This document shows positions 1 to 10,378 of a DNA stretch of 64,000 nucleotides, piece after piece. The position numbers and the translations under genes were made by a program. How positions within the stretch are numbered: position 1 is the stretch's first letter; each line of letters opens with the position of its first letter. The DNA lies in NCBI RefSeq assembly GCF_025370935.1, contig NC_133491.1, positions 1,348,869 to 1,412,868 of the forward strand, read 5' to 3'. The DNA is from Choristoneura fumiferana. Taxonomy: Eukaryota > Arthropoda > Insecta > Lepidoptera > Tortricidae. The notes beneath the pieces were generated by a model that was given only the letters and a program-made list of their open reading frames with translations, ran no database searches and was not told where the DNA came from.

Positions 1-1212
1 CCGGTTCTGGATGGTATATACAGCGTACCATTTCGGTACTGGGGTCGTGCGTGGCAATGCAATGGCTGCAGTGTCAGTGCCTCCACCTACGGCAACATAC
101 CGCCCGCGTAAGAAGCCAATATCGATTCCAACTGAGAACGTTGACCTATTGTGCTGTTTAGCTATAAAATAGCAGTTCAAATGGTACATTAGACGGTTTA
201 TATAATCCTCGCATATGTAGCGGCAAAATCAGTACACAATACGTTTTATAGGCCGTGAAAGAGGCTGCAGCGTTGCTTTTATACGACCGATATAGGTCGC
301 TTTGATGGATATGTTAATGGTGTAGGATGGGCTCGTAAATAAAATATACGGCTTGCGAGAACGTACGGCTGTTTGCATTAAAAAGACGGGTTTTAATGAT
401 TTTAAGTATTCTGCAAATATCATGAATGTGAAAGTTAGTGTAGGTACTCGTTCACGTTAAAACAGATAGATGGACCTTGGGACTAAACACAAAGGCTACG
501 TTTAATTACGATATTCCTACGAGATAGAGATTGCGCATAGTAAAACCCGAAATCTCAACTGCAAGCCCAGAGATATAAAAATTTGCACAGGCATTTTTTA
601 AACAACATAAACGAATACCTCTTGACGTAATTCTTGAAAATTACATGAGAATTTAGTGTTAACCCGAATTTTAATTTCAACTGCCAGATTTCATGTTTCG
701 GAATAATGATGTAAGCACGTCATATTAGTGTTATGTGTTTTTGTCTACTTACTATTTTTACTACCGGAACCTTTCCTTATTCGGTTTATTTAGAAACAAT
801 ATGACACATTTGACCAAGCCGTTTAGGGTTCAAACTCTTCCTAATACTACTCCAGTTTCTATCACCTCCTAAAATTTCTATATTGTTGTTCCAGATACCC
901 TGTATAAAGCACCGTTCTATCTAACTAAAAGGTGACGGGTATAACGGGTAGAAAAGTTAAGCTCAAAATGTAAATGGCGCGGCAAAGTTTACGGTGTTTT
1001 TGATACTTTTACGCGTCTGCCAAGCAATAATTCCGGTGGTTCGCGCGGCTAATTATGCAAATACCCTCGTTCGTTACAATTTGCGCGGCGATGAGTCTCC
1101 ATTAGCGCTCGCTCGTTAGTGGACAGCCCGCTAGAATATTTAAGCGACCTGGCCCTATACCTATACGAAGTGCGTGCGAGCTTAGTATCTTACAGTCCCA
1201 CTGACGCTAATA
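1..1212. other. No recognisable feature
   Basis: AT-rich sequence without a credible reading frame, RNA gene or repeat that I recognise. Confidence 0.5.
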
Positions 1213-1505
1213 ATCATCATCATCATCATCATCCAGCCTATATACGTCCCACTGCTGGGCACAAGCCTCCTCTCAGAACAAGAGCGGGCCCAGTGCGGAT
1301 TGGGAACTTCACACACACCATTGAATTGCTTCGCAGGTTTGTGCAGGTTTCCTCACGATGTTTTCCTTCACCGCAAAGCTCGTGGTAAATTTCAAATGTA
1401 ACTCCGCACATGAATTTCGAAAAACTCAGAGGTGCGAGCCGCGGTTTGAACCCACGACCCTCTGCTTGAGAGGCGATAGGTCAAACCACTAGGCCACCAC
1501 GGCTC
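1213..1505 (-). mobile_element. SINE-A (tRNA-headed), copy 1
   Basis: Minus-strand SINE. The tRNA-like head lies at the right end (box A-like tggcctagtgg and box B-like gggttcaaacc on the minus strand). The 3' end lies at the left and finishes in a GATGAT run, seen as (CAT)n at 1216-1233. The same sequence recurs at 38429-38741 and 56258-56572. A part of the middle present in those copies (near 1283) is missing here. The polyhistidine open frame across the CAT run is an artefact of the SINE tail. Confidence 0.85.
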
Positions 1506-1575
1506 ATAATATTATTTATTAATACGAGAGTTACAATACGACCTTCGATTTTTGAATTTCGTAGTAGCCTCCCAG
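1506..1575. mobile_element. Half of a palindromic MITE
   Basis: Matches one arm of the palindromic element at 9949-10071 (aatacgagag ... tttcgtagtagcc). It abuts the SINE head at 1505, so the SINE probably inserted into, or truncated, this MITE. Confidence 0.5.
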
Positions 1576-1799
1576 ATGCCGTATTATCTAACGCGCGGGC
1601 GCTCGCTATCGCATTCACCATCTCTTTCTACCCTCGTCTTATACCATGTGACAGAAAGAAGTGGTGAAACTGAGTGTGATTCCGAATTCGTTACACAAGG
1701 CCTCACGATACCCGATTGTTAAGGGTCGTCATACTCATTCGTGAAATTCTATCTCATACACTCATGCACGGGTCTACTAGAAAAATATACTCAGCGGCA

Positions 1800-1995
1800 C
1801 AAAATCTGAAAGAAGAAAGAAAGAAAGAAAGAAAGAAAATACATTTATTCACAACACAAGACACAACAATAGTATTAAGTACAAATAGACAACACGTAGA
1901 AAGAAGTAGTTGTCATTGCGGTTGTGAATCGGACACTGGCCCACCCTTCATACAAAATTACGGATTCTGCATACATTTGTGGGCCAGATTTTTTG
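1800..1995 (-). mobile_element. Probable LINE 3' end with (GAAA)n
   Basis: A GAAA run (about 1806-1837) is followed by an AT-rich stretch with tttattcac. A similar arrangement occurs at 12700-12760. Read on the minus strand this resembles a LINE 3' terminus with an AATAAA-like signal and a CTTT tail. No coding remnant is visible. Confidence 0.35.
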
Positions 1996-2012
1996 CCGCT
2001 CAGTATATGTTA

Positions 2013-2135
2013 GGCTACATACGCACTTTGCGGCTAAACGTGCGGTTTGAGCGCGCCGTCTCTTTCACAAGCGATATTTTGAAGTGGGAAGGCACGCTAA
2101 AACCGCGCGGCTAACCGCATAGTGCGTACGTAGCA
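2013..2135. mobile_element. PIF/Harbinger-like MITE
   Basis: A 123-bp element with imperfect inverted ends (left ggctacatacgcactttgcg; right end ends gtgcgtacgtagca) flanked by TTA at 2010-2012 and 2136-2138. A 3-bp TWA target duplication is typical of PIF/Harbinger elements. A half copy lies at 2979-3020. Confidence 0.6.
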
Positions 2136-2138
2136 TTA

Positions 2139-2978
2139 GGTACTCTACAAATCTTCGATTTTGGATGATTGAAAATGTTACAATTCATTATTACTATTAG
2201 CAACAGTACCATTAGCATTATTTCAGTAACTGTACAACAGTATGCCTAGTGCCATCCACGAAGACGCGTGATTTTGACAAAATTAGACATTAATGACATT
2301 GTAATAAGAACCACGGCACGCATCATCGTGAATGGCTCTACCTATACCGTTTTCTTTTTTATTAGCTAAGAGTAAACTAATTCAAATAAAAAAAAACAAA
2401 AACACTTTTACTTTTGGGTGTATCACTTTAGTCCTCAAGCCAAATGAGCACATTCAATCTAATATAATAAATAACAGTTCCTTAACAAAGTGTGAAGGAA
2501 AGCGCTGGGAGAGTTGACTTACTTACTGTCCGCTTATACGCAGTTTTAAAGGAATACTCGTAGCAACATAGAGCCAATCCGGGATCCCAGGATCCCACAG
2601 ATAGTTATAGTAAATTTACACAAAAAAAACAAAAAAAATGCAATTAAATAAATGTAAATTGGCACAGTTTCCTCGACACGAACGAACGCTTCAACCGACC
2701 AAGATAACTCAAAATGATGCCATCAAGAGTCATTTACTCAAATTACCATCAGGTTTAATTAAAAAACCATTCATAGAGCTACTGAGAAAGAAAGGCTTTA
2801 AAATAATACCGTAATCTCTTCTTTTGCGCTCGGAGTAAGTAACTTTTACTACAAAGTTAGGAGAAAAGTCTTTCCAGGCTCGAATAAAGTAGAAATTACG
2901 AGGGGATACTAAAAGATTAAAAAGAAATGTGGAAAGTAGTCACATAAACTGCGTGGCACTTCTTTTTTAGCACCCTTA
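2139..2978. other. No recognisable feature
   Basis: AT-rich; short A-runs only. I see no gene or recognisable repeat. Confidence 0.4.
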
Positions 2979-3020
2979 GGCTACGCACGCACGATGCGGT
3001 TAACCGCGCGGTTTTACCGT
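2979..3020. mobile_element. Half copy of Harbinger-like MITE
   Basis: ggctacgcacgcac followed by gcggttaaccgcgcgg matches one arm of the element at 2013-2135. It also starts after TTA. The second arm is absent. Confidence 0.45.
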
Positions 3021-3041
3021 ATTTTATACGGTTATACCGTA

Positions 3042-3524
3042 TGTATTTTCAATTTAGGTTTTACGGGATGACCGTAAAAGTAAAAATTTGGAATTGAAAT
3101 AAAAAATACAAAAAGATTCCAAAAAAACAATCTTAATTTGATTGCTTAGTAACGATATCTCTTGTCCGGGTGAGCGGTTAGTTCCAATGGAGTGCCGAAA
3201 AAAGTTTCTCGATGAGGGCTACGGCATAGATGTCGCTAGCGTCACTGCTTAAGTGACTAAGTAAGAAACAAACGAGCTGAGATATGAGGTGCATAGGGGA
3301 AATTCGTGTCGGTACCGTTGACCATCAGTGGTGTAGCGGTATAGCACGCGGTACGGATTACCGAGACCTGGGTTCGATTCCCAGTGATGGTCTTATTTTT
3401 CTGGTTTTTTCTGTGCATCTTTATTTCAGTTTGTATTTTCAATTTAGGTTTTACGGGATGACCGTAAAAGTAAAAATTTGGAATTGAAATAAAAAATACA
3501 AAAAGATTCCAAAAAACCAATCTT
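3042..3524 (+). mobile_element. Terminally redundant tRNA-related retroposon (A-B-A)
   Basis: A 93-bp segment A (3042-3134) reappears almost unchanged at 3432-3524, with one difference seen by eye. Between the copies lies a B segment of about 300 bp that contains a tRNA-like fold at 3320-3392. The repeat unit is 390 bp. Relatives lie at 5333-5709 (plus) and 32105-32373 (minus, partial). Near-identity of the two A copies means they were made together, as in an LTR-type element or a tandem SINE multimer. No protein is encoded. The short open frames here are SINE translations. Confidence 0.75.
3320..3392 (+). other. tRNA-like domain of the retroposon
   Basis: The acceptor arms gaccatc and gatggtc pair over 7 bp. 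The T arm ctggg/cccag encloses ttcgatt (box B), and box A-like tggtgtagcgg is present. The anticodon arm is not canonical: a 5-bp stem cggta/taccg leaves only 5 loop bases, and no U33 is placed correctly. I read it as a SINE pol III promoter domain, not a working tRNA gene. Confidence 0.65.
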
Positions 3525-3598
3525 GCATTGGATCAGGCCTGAAACTAAGTTTATAGTTATTGTACGACACATCAATTTTGACCATTTTTAGCCAACCT

Positions 3599-3614
3599 CC
3601 CCCCCCCCCCCCCC
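3599..3614. repeat. Poly-C tract
   Basis: Sixteen consecutive C residues. It is a simple repeat in otherwise AT-rich DNA and may be miscounted in assembly. Confidence 0.9.
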
Positions 3615-5264
3615 TTTGTCACGCCCAATGTGTGACGTAATTTATGGCAATAAGCTTGTGTTAAAATTAACATTGTTAAACATTACTTTTTTTGCTGACT
3701 GTACTTTTTGTTGACGATACTTGCATTGTCATCAAACTTACATAATGTATGTCAAATTTAAATTCAATCCAAACACTGGAAAATGAAATTGCAAAATTTG
3801 ATCCAACTAAAACAACAAACAAGGCAAGTTTTAAATGCTTACAAAAACAATGTACACATTCAAACCATCCGGTTTAATTTGAATGCTAAATGTCCGTTTA
3901 ACAGACCACCTATTTGTGCTTACAGTTGGCTCGTTTTCCGATCACGGACCCATGGGGCCCATAAGAAAGGCAATGAATGGAGCCGAAGCCAACACAAAGA
4001 CGCTTTGGGTATAATAATCTGAATTTGTGATAACCGTGTCTACGGTATGCCTTCTCGTAAACGGTGAGTTGCATCTTTGCCCTTATCTGCACTTTCCATC
4101 AGCAATTCAGTACCAGTACCAAAAACGAAAGTTTTTGAAATGTGAAAATTGGTTAATCGTTGCTATTTCTCTTTAAACCGGGTGACGTGCCGTACTTAAT
4201 TGTAAAAACTTAAACTATGGCTAAAGATTTAGCAAACGAAAGAGCCGACAAAAAGAAGAAAGATTTAAAGGTTAACTCGTGATTTTTCCACAAAGACCAA
4301 ATGATACTTAGCCACATAAATGTAGCTTACATTGACATAAATATTGTTGGCATTTTATACCTCGATTCTCGACATTCGTATACGAGTGAGTGGGCATTAT
4401 TATATACATTTGGTCGCATTTTCATAATAAACTATGTGTTTTATAGTCGCTGAACTGTCAGTAACAATACAATACACTGACTCTTTATTGTACACCAGAA
4501 AAAGCGTAGTAACTATTGTTTACTGCGACAAAGTAGGTAAATATAATATGTACTTAGGTGGTAAGGGGTTAAGTTACTTATAAAACTTGTCTGTCATTGG
4601 ATTTACCCACGAGACCAGGATGTCCACAACTCTTCATAAAACCTAAATGAAGAGCATGAAGTATTTTTCAGGAATATCCATGGATTTAGTAAAATTCCAG
4701 ACAACTACCACCTTACCTTACCAAACGATGCACGTGAGCGAAGCAGCATGTAGAGACTAGTATTGCCATACTTCAGTAAAGCCACCGGTACTTCCTTTCC
4801 CCAAACAAACACGCCAAGTTTCCAATCAACGCTACTAACAGCGTCAAAAGGGCACAAAAGATATTAGATACCCCTGTAACGCTCTAAAATATTGGTTCCA
4901 CAAAGCTCATTGTTCGTATGCCTATTGTAGCAGTCAATTTATTAGACCCTAAATGGTTACGGTTCCTTTTATAACGTAAAGGCGTAAGGGATCTGATATT
5001 AACAATTAAAAATTGAAACGGCACAACAACTTAATTCTACAAATTATAATAAATGCGAAAGTTTTTTAAGTGCGTACGTGATTTTTTTCCTAACGAAAAA
5101 AGGTTGCCAGCTTAGCGAACAGGATTTATTTAGTGTGAAAGCGCATTCAATGAGGAGCACAATTGTACAGCAAGACTTTACAGTCTTGCCATTACTGTCA
5201 AACGTCACGATACTAACACCATCTAATGATATGTCATCTATCAGGAAGTCCTCATTAGGCTCAG
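3615..5264. other. No recognisable feature
   Basis: Mostly AT-rich single-copy-looking sequence. Short open frames here have no recognisable domain. The stretch 5265-5332 begins a MITE. Confidence 0.4.
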
Positions 5265-5785
5265 TTTCCACTAGAAATTTGCGAGGATGTGTTCCGAGTA
5301 ATATGTTTCTCATGAACCAAAAGAAACGTCTCAGAAATGTCTCAGTTTGTATTTTCGATATGGTTTTATGGGATGACCGTAAAAGTAACAAATTTGGAGT
5401 TGAAATAAAAAATACAAAAAGACTTCAAATAACCAATCATAATTTGATTGCTTATAGCGGTTAGTTCCGAAAGTGTGTTACGTCTCTCGATGAGAGCGAA
5501 ACATAGATGTCGCTAGTGCTGCTGCTTAAGTAGCGTAGTAGAAATAAGCAACCTGACATACGCGTGCATAGGAGAAATACGTGTCTGTCCTGTCCAGTGG
5601 TAGTGAAGAGGTAGCACGCAGCACGGAATGCTGAGGACCTGGGTTCGATTCCCAGAGCTGATCTCTTTTTCTGGGTTTTCTGTGCATCCATGTCTCAGTT
5701 TGTATTTTCAAAAGAAACGCCTCATTCAGCTAGCCTCGCTCCGCTCAGCTGTTTCCACTAAAGCTGTGATGTGCGAGGATAGGTA
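5265..5785. mobile_element. MITE split by a retroposon
   Basis: The left part (5265-5332, gcgaggatgtgtt ... catgaacc) and the right part (5710-5785, ctagcctcgctccgctcagc ... gatgtgcgaggat) together resemble the element at 8312-8434, which contains both sequences contiguously. The interruption is the retroposon at 5333-5709. Confidence 0.6.
5333..5709 (+). mobile_element. tRNA-related retroposon with target duplication
   Basis: Same family as 3042-3524. It is flanked by aaaagaaacg(t/c)ctc at 5319-5332 and 5710-5723, a 14-bp target duplication with one mismatch. Inside those limits the insert starts and ends with the same 20-bp sequence (5337-5356 and 5690-5709, atgtctcag...tattttc). The tRNA-like part is near 5594-5665, with box B-like ggttcgattcc. 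It inserted into a pre-existing MITE, so it is younger than that MITE. Confidence 0.8.
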
Positions 5786-5789
5786 AATG

Positions 5790-6378
5790 AAGCTTATTAA
5801 ATTTAAAAAGATAACATAGATCTCATTTATGTTAGTAGCAATCTTAAAAATAATGTTAGTATTTAAAAACTAAAAACTAAGTTGGATTTTACCCTTAAAA
5901 TAATTTCGTTTAAAACAGGACAACAAACATGATCAGCTATCATCTTTAAGATGCTGTTTGGGCTGCTCCTTATTCTACTCAGCAGTGACGCTGCTTTTTT
6001 GCGCAAAATTACTGCAAACCCGTCTGTGCGTGACTCAGCGAACATGGTTGATGCGCTGCACCATCTAGGCAGACCATCAGCATCCTAAAGGCGTTATTGT
6101 ACTGAATCCTAATAGCATTGTACGACTTTTGGTATTAAAGCACACCTATAGCGATTTTGGCATTTTTAACACCAAGTCAAGTATTTACTTTCAGAATATC
6201 ATCTGGTGAACTGGACCTGATGATGAAGACCGTAGGTACCGGTACTCTGTTATAAAATAATATAACTATGCCGTGTTTGAACTTCATGGAATAGTTGTGA
6301 GATGCGCTTTGGTGGTACATTTTTTGACATTCATAAGTGCTTGTTATAGCCTATACTTGGTTTGGATAGGTATTTAAC
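5790..6378. other. Mostly unannotated; LINE 3' scrap
   Basis: AT-rich. A fragment near 6310-6365 (tttttgacattcat, gtgcttgttatagcctata) matches the LINE 3' end family seen at 47485-47572 and 57225-57297. Nothing else is recognised. Confidence 0.4.
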
Positions 6379-6381
6379 TAA

Positions 6382-6522
6382 GGGGCTGTTTCACCATCCA
6401 TTGATTAGCGTTAACCGACCGTTAAATGTGATGCCGTCTCCGTCTATTCGAACAAAACAAATAGAGACGGCATGACACCTAACCACCAGTTAACACTAAT
6501 CAATGGATGGTGAAACAGCCCC
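6382..6522. mobile_element. PIF/Harbinger-like MITE
   Basis: A 141-bp palindromic element. The left end ggggctgtttcaccatccat and right end atggatggtgaaacagcccc are perfect inverses over about 27 bp. It is flanked by TAA at 6379-6381 and 6523-6525, the 3-bp target duplication expected for PIF/Harbinger. Confidence 0.8.
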
Positions 6523-6722
6523 TAAATGTAAACAAAACAACGTTAAATTGGTGTCTTAAATATTGAAATTCCCCCAATAAACTATCTCAACATGTACATT
6601 TCTGTATTGAAATACACTAGTCTAGTTTGTATTACAGCTATAGACAAGTAAAATGTATAAAAATCTTGAATATACCAAATCTGGCGGCTGAAGTTTGTTT
6701 ACATTTATTTAAATACCTATAA

Positions 6723-7120
6723 AATAGGCTCAGAGTTGCTCAGCGAGCTATGGAGAGAGCTATGCTTGGGGTTTCTCTACGGGATCGAATCAGAAATGAG
6801 AAGATACGTAGAAGAGAAGAACAAGGATCATCGACATAGCCAAGCGAATTAGCTCGTTGAAGTGGCAATGGACAGGCCATATAGGACGGAGAACAGATGG
6901 CCGTTGGGGCCGAAAAGTTCTCGAGTGGCGGACGCGGATCGGCAAGCGCAGCGTAGGACGTCCACCAACGAGATGGACGGATGACCTGGTTAAAGCCGCG
7001 GGTTCACGGTGGATGCAAGCCGCTGCCAACCGAAGCAGCAGGCGGTCTATGGGGTAGGCCTATGTCCAAACGTCAATGTCAACTTTCACTGGGACGTCTT
7101 ACGGCTGATATGATGATGAT
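6723..7120 (+). mobile_element. RTE-clade LINE, 3' end with RT C-terminus
   Basis: Frame pieces read as the C-terminal tail of an RTE-type reverse transcriptase: AMERAMLGVSLRDRIRNEK, then LKWQWTGHIGRRTDGRWGRK and GRPPTRWTDDLVKAAGSRW. This tail is common in lepidopteran RTE elements. It ends in ctgatatgatgatgatga, the GATGAT tail. It is a 5'-truncated, non-functional copy. It meets an oppositely oriented RTE fragment at 7121. Confidence 0.85.
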
Positions 7121-7322
7121 GAACTAACTCTATCTCATGATCATAGGCCTCTTCCATGGCGCGCCACAACACGCTGTCTTCAGCCCCTCGCATCCATCCG
7201 CCGCCACCGACCCTCTTAAGATCGTCCGTCCACCGTGCCTCAGGACGCCCTACACTACGTTTTCCCGTCCGTGGTCTCCATTCGAGGACTCGTCTACTCC
7301 ACCGTTCATCAGGAACGGTTGG
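7121..7322 (-). mobile_element. RTE-clade LINE 3' fragment
   Basis: The minus strand encodes RRVLEWRPRTGKRSVGRP followed by ARWTDDLKRVGGGGWMRG, the same RT tail as at 6723-7120 but a diverged subfamily (it ends MEEAYDHEIELV). It is 5' truncated. Its 3' end abuts the GATGAT tail of the plus-strand copy. Confidence 0.8.
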
Positions 7323-7432
7323 CAAGGAAACGATTGGCTATCGACTATTTCTCGCTCAAGAAACGAACAAAAGATATAAGATCATGTGTGAGTAAAAGAG
7401 ACATATATATTAATAGTTGATCGCTGGCGGTT

Positions 7433-7654
7433 CACTGCCGGCGAGAACTCGCTCTTACATCTTTTGTCGCAGAGACAAGAGCTATAAAACTCGCTGGGCT
7501 ATAAAACTAGCTCAGCGATACTCGCTCAGCGCTGTTAGCTTGGCGGCCGCCCGGCTCGAGCGAGTGGAGCGAGTAATCGCCCGTCGTGCTCGAACTCGCT
7601 TTTCACTGTTTCTAGTTACTCGCTCTGCTCGCTTCTCGCTCATCGTCGGCAGTG
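7433..7654. mobile_element. GC-rich inverted-repeat element
   Basis: Short inverted ends cactgccggcga and tcgtcggcagtg enclose a segment rich in CGAGCG/CGCTCG words. It looks like a MITE. Target duplication not resolved. Confidence 0.45.
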
Positions 7655-7934
7655 GGACAAGTGCCTAACGTCGGTGACTTTCGTTCTTTGTCGGATAATG
7701 TGAATCTCTATCAATATTTTCTATATTTTGGCAGGGACGCGACGATCGATGGTAAAGGTCAGAGGTGGTTGTTCAGTCTTTATGACTCATGAAACGCGAG
7801 GCTGAGGGATGTGGAGCTTAGGCGGCGTATTTATATTCATTGAAGCATGACTCGACTTGATTCTTTATGGTTTTGCTAAGGCTCACGTCGGTAAATTTCG
7901 CATATGTGTTATATATAAACTAGAGCGAAGTTTG

Positions 7935-8015
7935 ATGATGGTCTTTCCGAAAACGCATAAAAGTGATTATGTAAAAGCGTACTTTTGGAACATACTTACA
8001 TAATAAACGTATTGG
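7935..8015 (+). mobile_element. LINE 3' end fragment
   Basis: tgatggtctttccgaaa and the following bases match the LINE 3' end at 35630-35765 and the fragment at 56690-56800. Degenerate. Confidence 0.5.
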
Positions 8016-8085
8016 TTTTCATTGTTATTTCTGATTCGAGATTCAATTCGTGTCAATCGCGTTCACAGATCATTCAGCTGTCTTA

Positions 8086-8279
8086 ACTTTTTTATTCGAC
8101 TTGATGGTAAGAGATCACCACCGCCCATAAACATCTGCAACACCAGGGGTATTCCAGATGCGTTGCCAACCTAGAGGCCTAAGATGGGATACCTCTAGTG
8201 CCAGTAATTTCACCGGCTGTCTTACTCTCCACGCCGAAACACAACACTGCAAGCACTGCTGCTTCACGGCAGGACTTTA
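8086..8279 (-). mobile_element. SINE-B-like retroposon copy
   Basis: Minus-strand copy of a poly-A-tailed repeat (plus copies at 20410, 28065 and 34693). Shared pieces include gcgttgccaacctagaggcc, atttcaccggctgtcttact and ccacgccgaaacacaaca. It may be a SINE or the 3' end of a LINE; no coding portion is seen. Confidence 0.7.
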
Positions 8280-8311
8280 CTATGGTTGCGCTTAACTAGG
8301 GAGGATGTGTT

Positions 8312-8434
8312 GCGAGGAACGTGTTTTTCATGAACCAACGGAAACTCACAGCACCGCTCTGGTGGAAACAGCTGAGCGGAGCGAGGCTAGGTAAATGAAG
8401 CGTTCCTATTGGTTTATCAAAAACACATTCCTCT
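8312..8434. mobile_element. MITE with gaggaa(c/t)gtgttttt ends
   Basis: Left end gaggaacgtgtttttcatga and right end aaaacacattcctc are imperfect inverses. The middle contains ggtggaaacagctgagcgga. The same pieces occur split at 5265-5785 and partly near 13240-13285. Confidence 0.6.
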
Positions 8435-8439
8435 CGCTC

Positions 8440-8500
8440 GTCCCCTGCATGTATCGCTTAGTATTTCAAGTGTACAATAAAGTCATTGTATTGTATTGTA
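8440..8500 (+). mobile_element. LINE 3' end with (ATTGT)n tail
   Basis: gtgtacaataaagtcattgt followed by attgtattgtat. It contains AATAAA and the pentamer tail also seen at 37640-37756 and 61802-61850. Confidence 0.65.
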
Positions 8501-8509
8501 TTTTCCGCA

Positions 8510-9283
8510 CATTTCTAATTGAAACGCAGCCTGTAACGATAAGACGATGACCTAGGAATCTCCGCCTTCTCAAAATCCGTAAACAAGCAACACAACGTCC
8601 CATTCGCCTTTCGATCCGCCATACGCATAGAGTGGCATAATAGCAGTAGTATATAAATAGGGCAGTAAATATTAACGACCTCATAAGCGGCGCCGGGAGT
8701 AGAAAGGCATGTTCGCTGGAAACGATAAGGGGTTGAATTACGTGGAATGCACTCAATGCAGTTTATAGCGTTTATAGTTAGTTTCATAAAAGTTATACAA
8801 CGTATTACTTTTGATATCCGTTAAAATGAAGGGGACAATCTACAGCTCAAATGAAGTTAATTTCTCTAAGACACTAGTGGCCTAACTCTTACTGTTTAAA
8901 AGATAATCAAGAGTTAAGATAATTAATTATTAGCAGTAAAACAAATTTAAATATTCAGCAAAAGAAATTTAAATATGTGTATTTTTTTATGCCTCTCTTG
9001 TGTCACGTCGATGTCATTTGTCAAGTATGTTTATTTTAAAATTAACAATTAATGTGATGCGAGAAAAAAAGATTTTTATTTTAGAAAAAAAAAAAATTCA
9101 ATTTCGCGAAAAAAATAATTATCTGGTAGTTCATATCGATGAACTGAGTCGTCTGCCAAAGTTAACGGATATAAAAAAACACGGTGTATTTGTTGTATAA
9201 AGTTAAGTTAAAGCTATACAAATTTTATGCGGGCAAGATTTTATCAGTAATAATAGGCCCGATTTTTTAACTTGCAATATTTT
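8510..9283. other. No recognisable feature
   Basis: AT-rich with A-runs. Short overlapping open frames on both strands have no recognisable motif. Confidence 0.4.
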
Positions 9284-9540
9284 TATCATCATCATCATAT
9301 CAGCCGTAGGACGTCTACTGTTAGACATGACCTCCCCCATAGACCTCCAGTTGTCTCGGTTGGAAGCGGCTTGCATCAACCGTGAACACGTGACTTTACA
9401 CGTCATCCGTCCATCTCGTTGGTGGATGTCCTACGCTGCGCTTGCCGATCCGCGGTCTCCACTCGAGAACATTTCGGCCCAACGGCCATCTGATGTTCTT
9501 CGTGCATGGCCTGCCCATTCACTTCAACGAGCTAATTCGC
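9284..9540 (-). mobile_element. RTE-clade LINE 3' end
   Basis: On the minus strand it begins near the LKWQW-type segment and ends in the GATGAT tail at 9284-9298. The frame is broken. Conserved nucleotide blocks include tcgttggtggatgtcctacg. Confidence 0.75.
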
Positions 9541-9654
9541 ATTTTTTTTTTAATTTTTTAAGGACAAATATTGCTAGCAATATGACTTAAACCGAATATG
9601 ACATCCATGTACATCCCGTGCTATAACCTAACCTAACCAATTTAGAAATTTTGA

Positions 9655-9870
9655 ATAACCCCCGACATTATCATTTTAAATTTTAATATCTCTAAAACGG
9701 CCCAACCGATTTAAATGAAAAATAGCTAAAAACTACCCCAAGAAAACTAGCTTTCACATAAAACAAACCGCATTAAAATCGGTCTATCCATTTGAGAGCT
9801 ACGATGCCACATACAGACATTGGCGTCAAACACCCCCTCTTTTTGCATCGGGGGTTAATAACAGACACCC
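9655..9870 (-). mobile_element. Repeat with GGGGGTT ends
   Basis: Starts ataacccccgacat and ends gcatcgggggttaata, giving short inverted ends. It is the reverse complement of 23664-23884 (shared: the stretch around aaaatcggt, and tttgagagctacg versus gtagctctcaaa). Class unknown to me; non-coding. Confidence 0.6.
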
Positions 9871-9948
9871 TGTCTGGCTGGCAGGCATCGGGCAACCCCC
9901 AAACTGGGCTATAAAGTCATCCCGCTCACGCATTCCGTCCAGGCCCAG

Positions 9949-10071
9949 CAGGGCTACTACGAAACTCGAAACTCGAAGTTCGTGTCGTGCGGTCCCTCTG
10001 ACACTTATACTATTTAATACGAGAGCGAGAGGGACCGCACGCCACGAACTTCGAGTTTCGCAGTAGCCCTG
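9949..10071. mobile_element. Palindromic MITE
   Basis: Left arm cagggctactacgaaactcg and right arm ending cgcagtagccctg are inverses. The arms extend through gtgcggtccctct/agagggaccgcac, about 45 bp each side. Half copies lie at 1506-1575 and probably 10080-10125. No clear target duplication. Confidence 0.75.
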
Positions 10072-10186
10072 CCGTATGAGAGGTGCAAAATACGAACTTC
10101 GATTCTAGAATTTCGTAGTGAGTGTATTCGCCCAGTTATATCACAACGACGTACCGTAAACTGGATGAATATTCGAGCATTTTGAC

Positions 10187-10378
10187 TAGTCGATTACGTC
10201 ATTACATTACCATACCAGCCCAAGTTTATTGGCACGACGGAAGGACAGTGAATTGCCGCTTTAAGCATCAGCATTGTCTTTAGTCGATTACGTCATTACA
10301 TTACCATACCATCCAAACGTTTATTGGCACAACGGAAGGACAGTGTAATTGCCGCTTTAAGCATCAGGATTGTCTTTA
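10187..10378. repeat. Tandem duplication, period 94 bp
   Basis: Two adjacent copies (10187-10280 and 10281-10378) share tagtcgattacgtcattaca, ggaaggacagtg and gccgctttaagcatcag with a few substitutions. Non-coding. Confidence 0.85.

Noticed and set aside
1119..1388. Open frame with a histidine run
   Set aside because: The His codons are the (CAT)n tail of a minus-strand SINE, and the rest translates the SINE body, which recurs elsewhere.
1716..2114. 132-codon open frame as a gene
   Set aside because: Its lysine/glutamate run is a GAAA microsatellite, and its end is a Harbinger-like MITE.
3320..3392. Functional tRNA gene
   Set aside because: The anticodon arm does not form a 7-base loop with U33, and the sequence lies inside a repeated retroposon.
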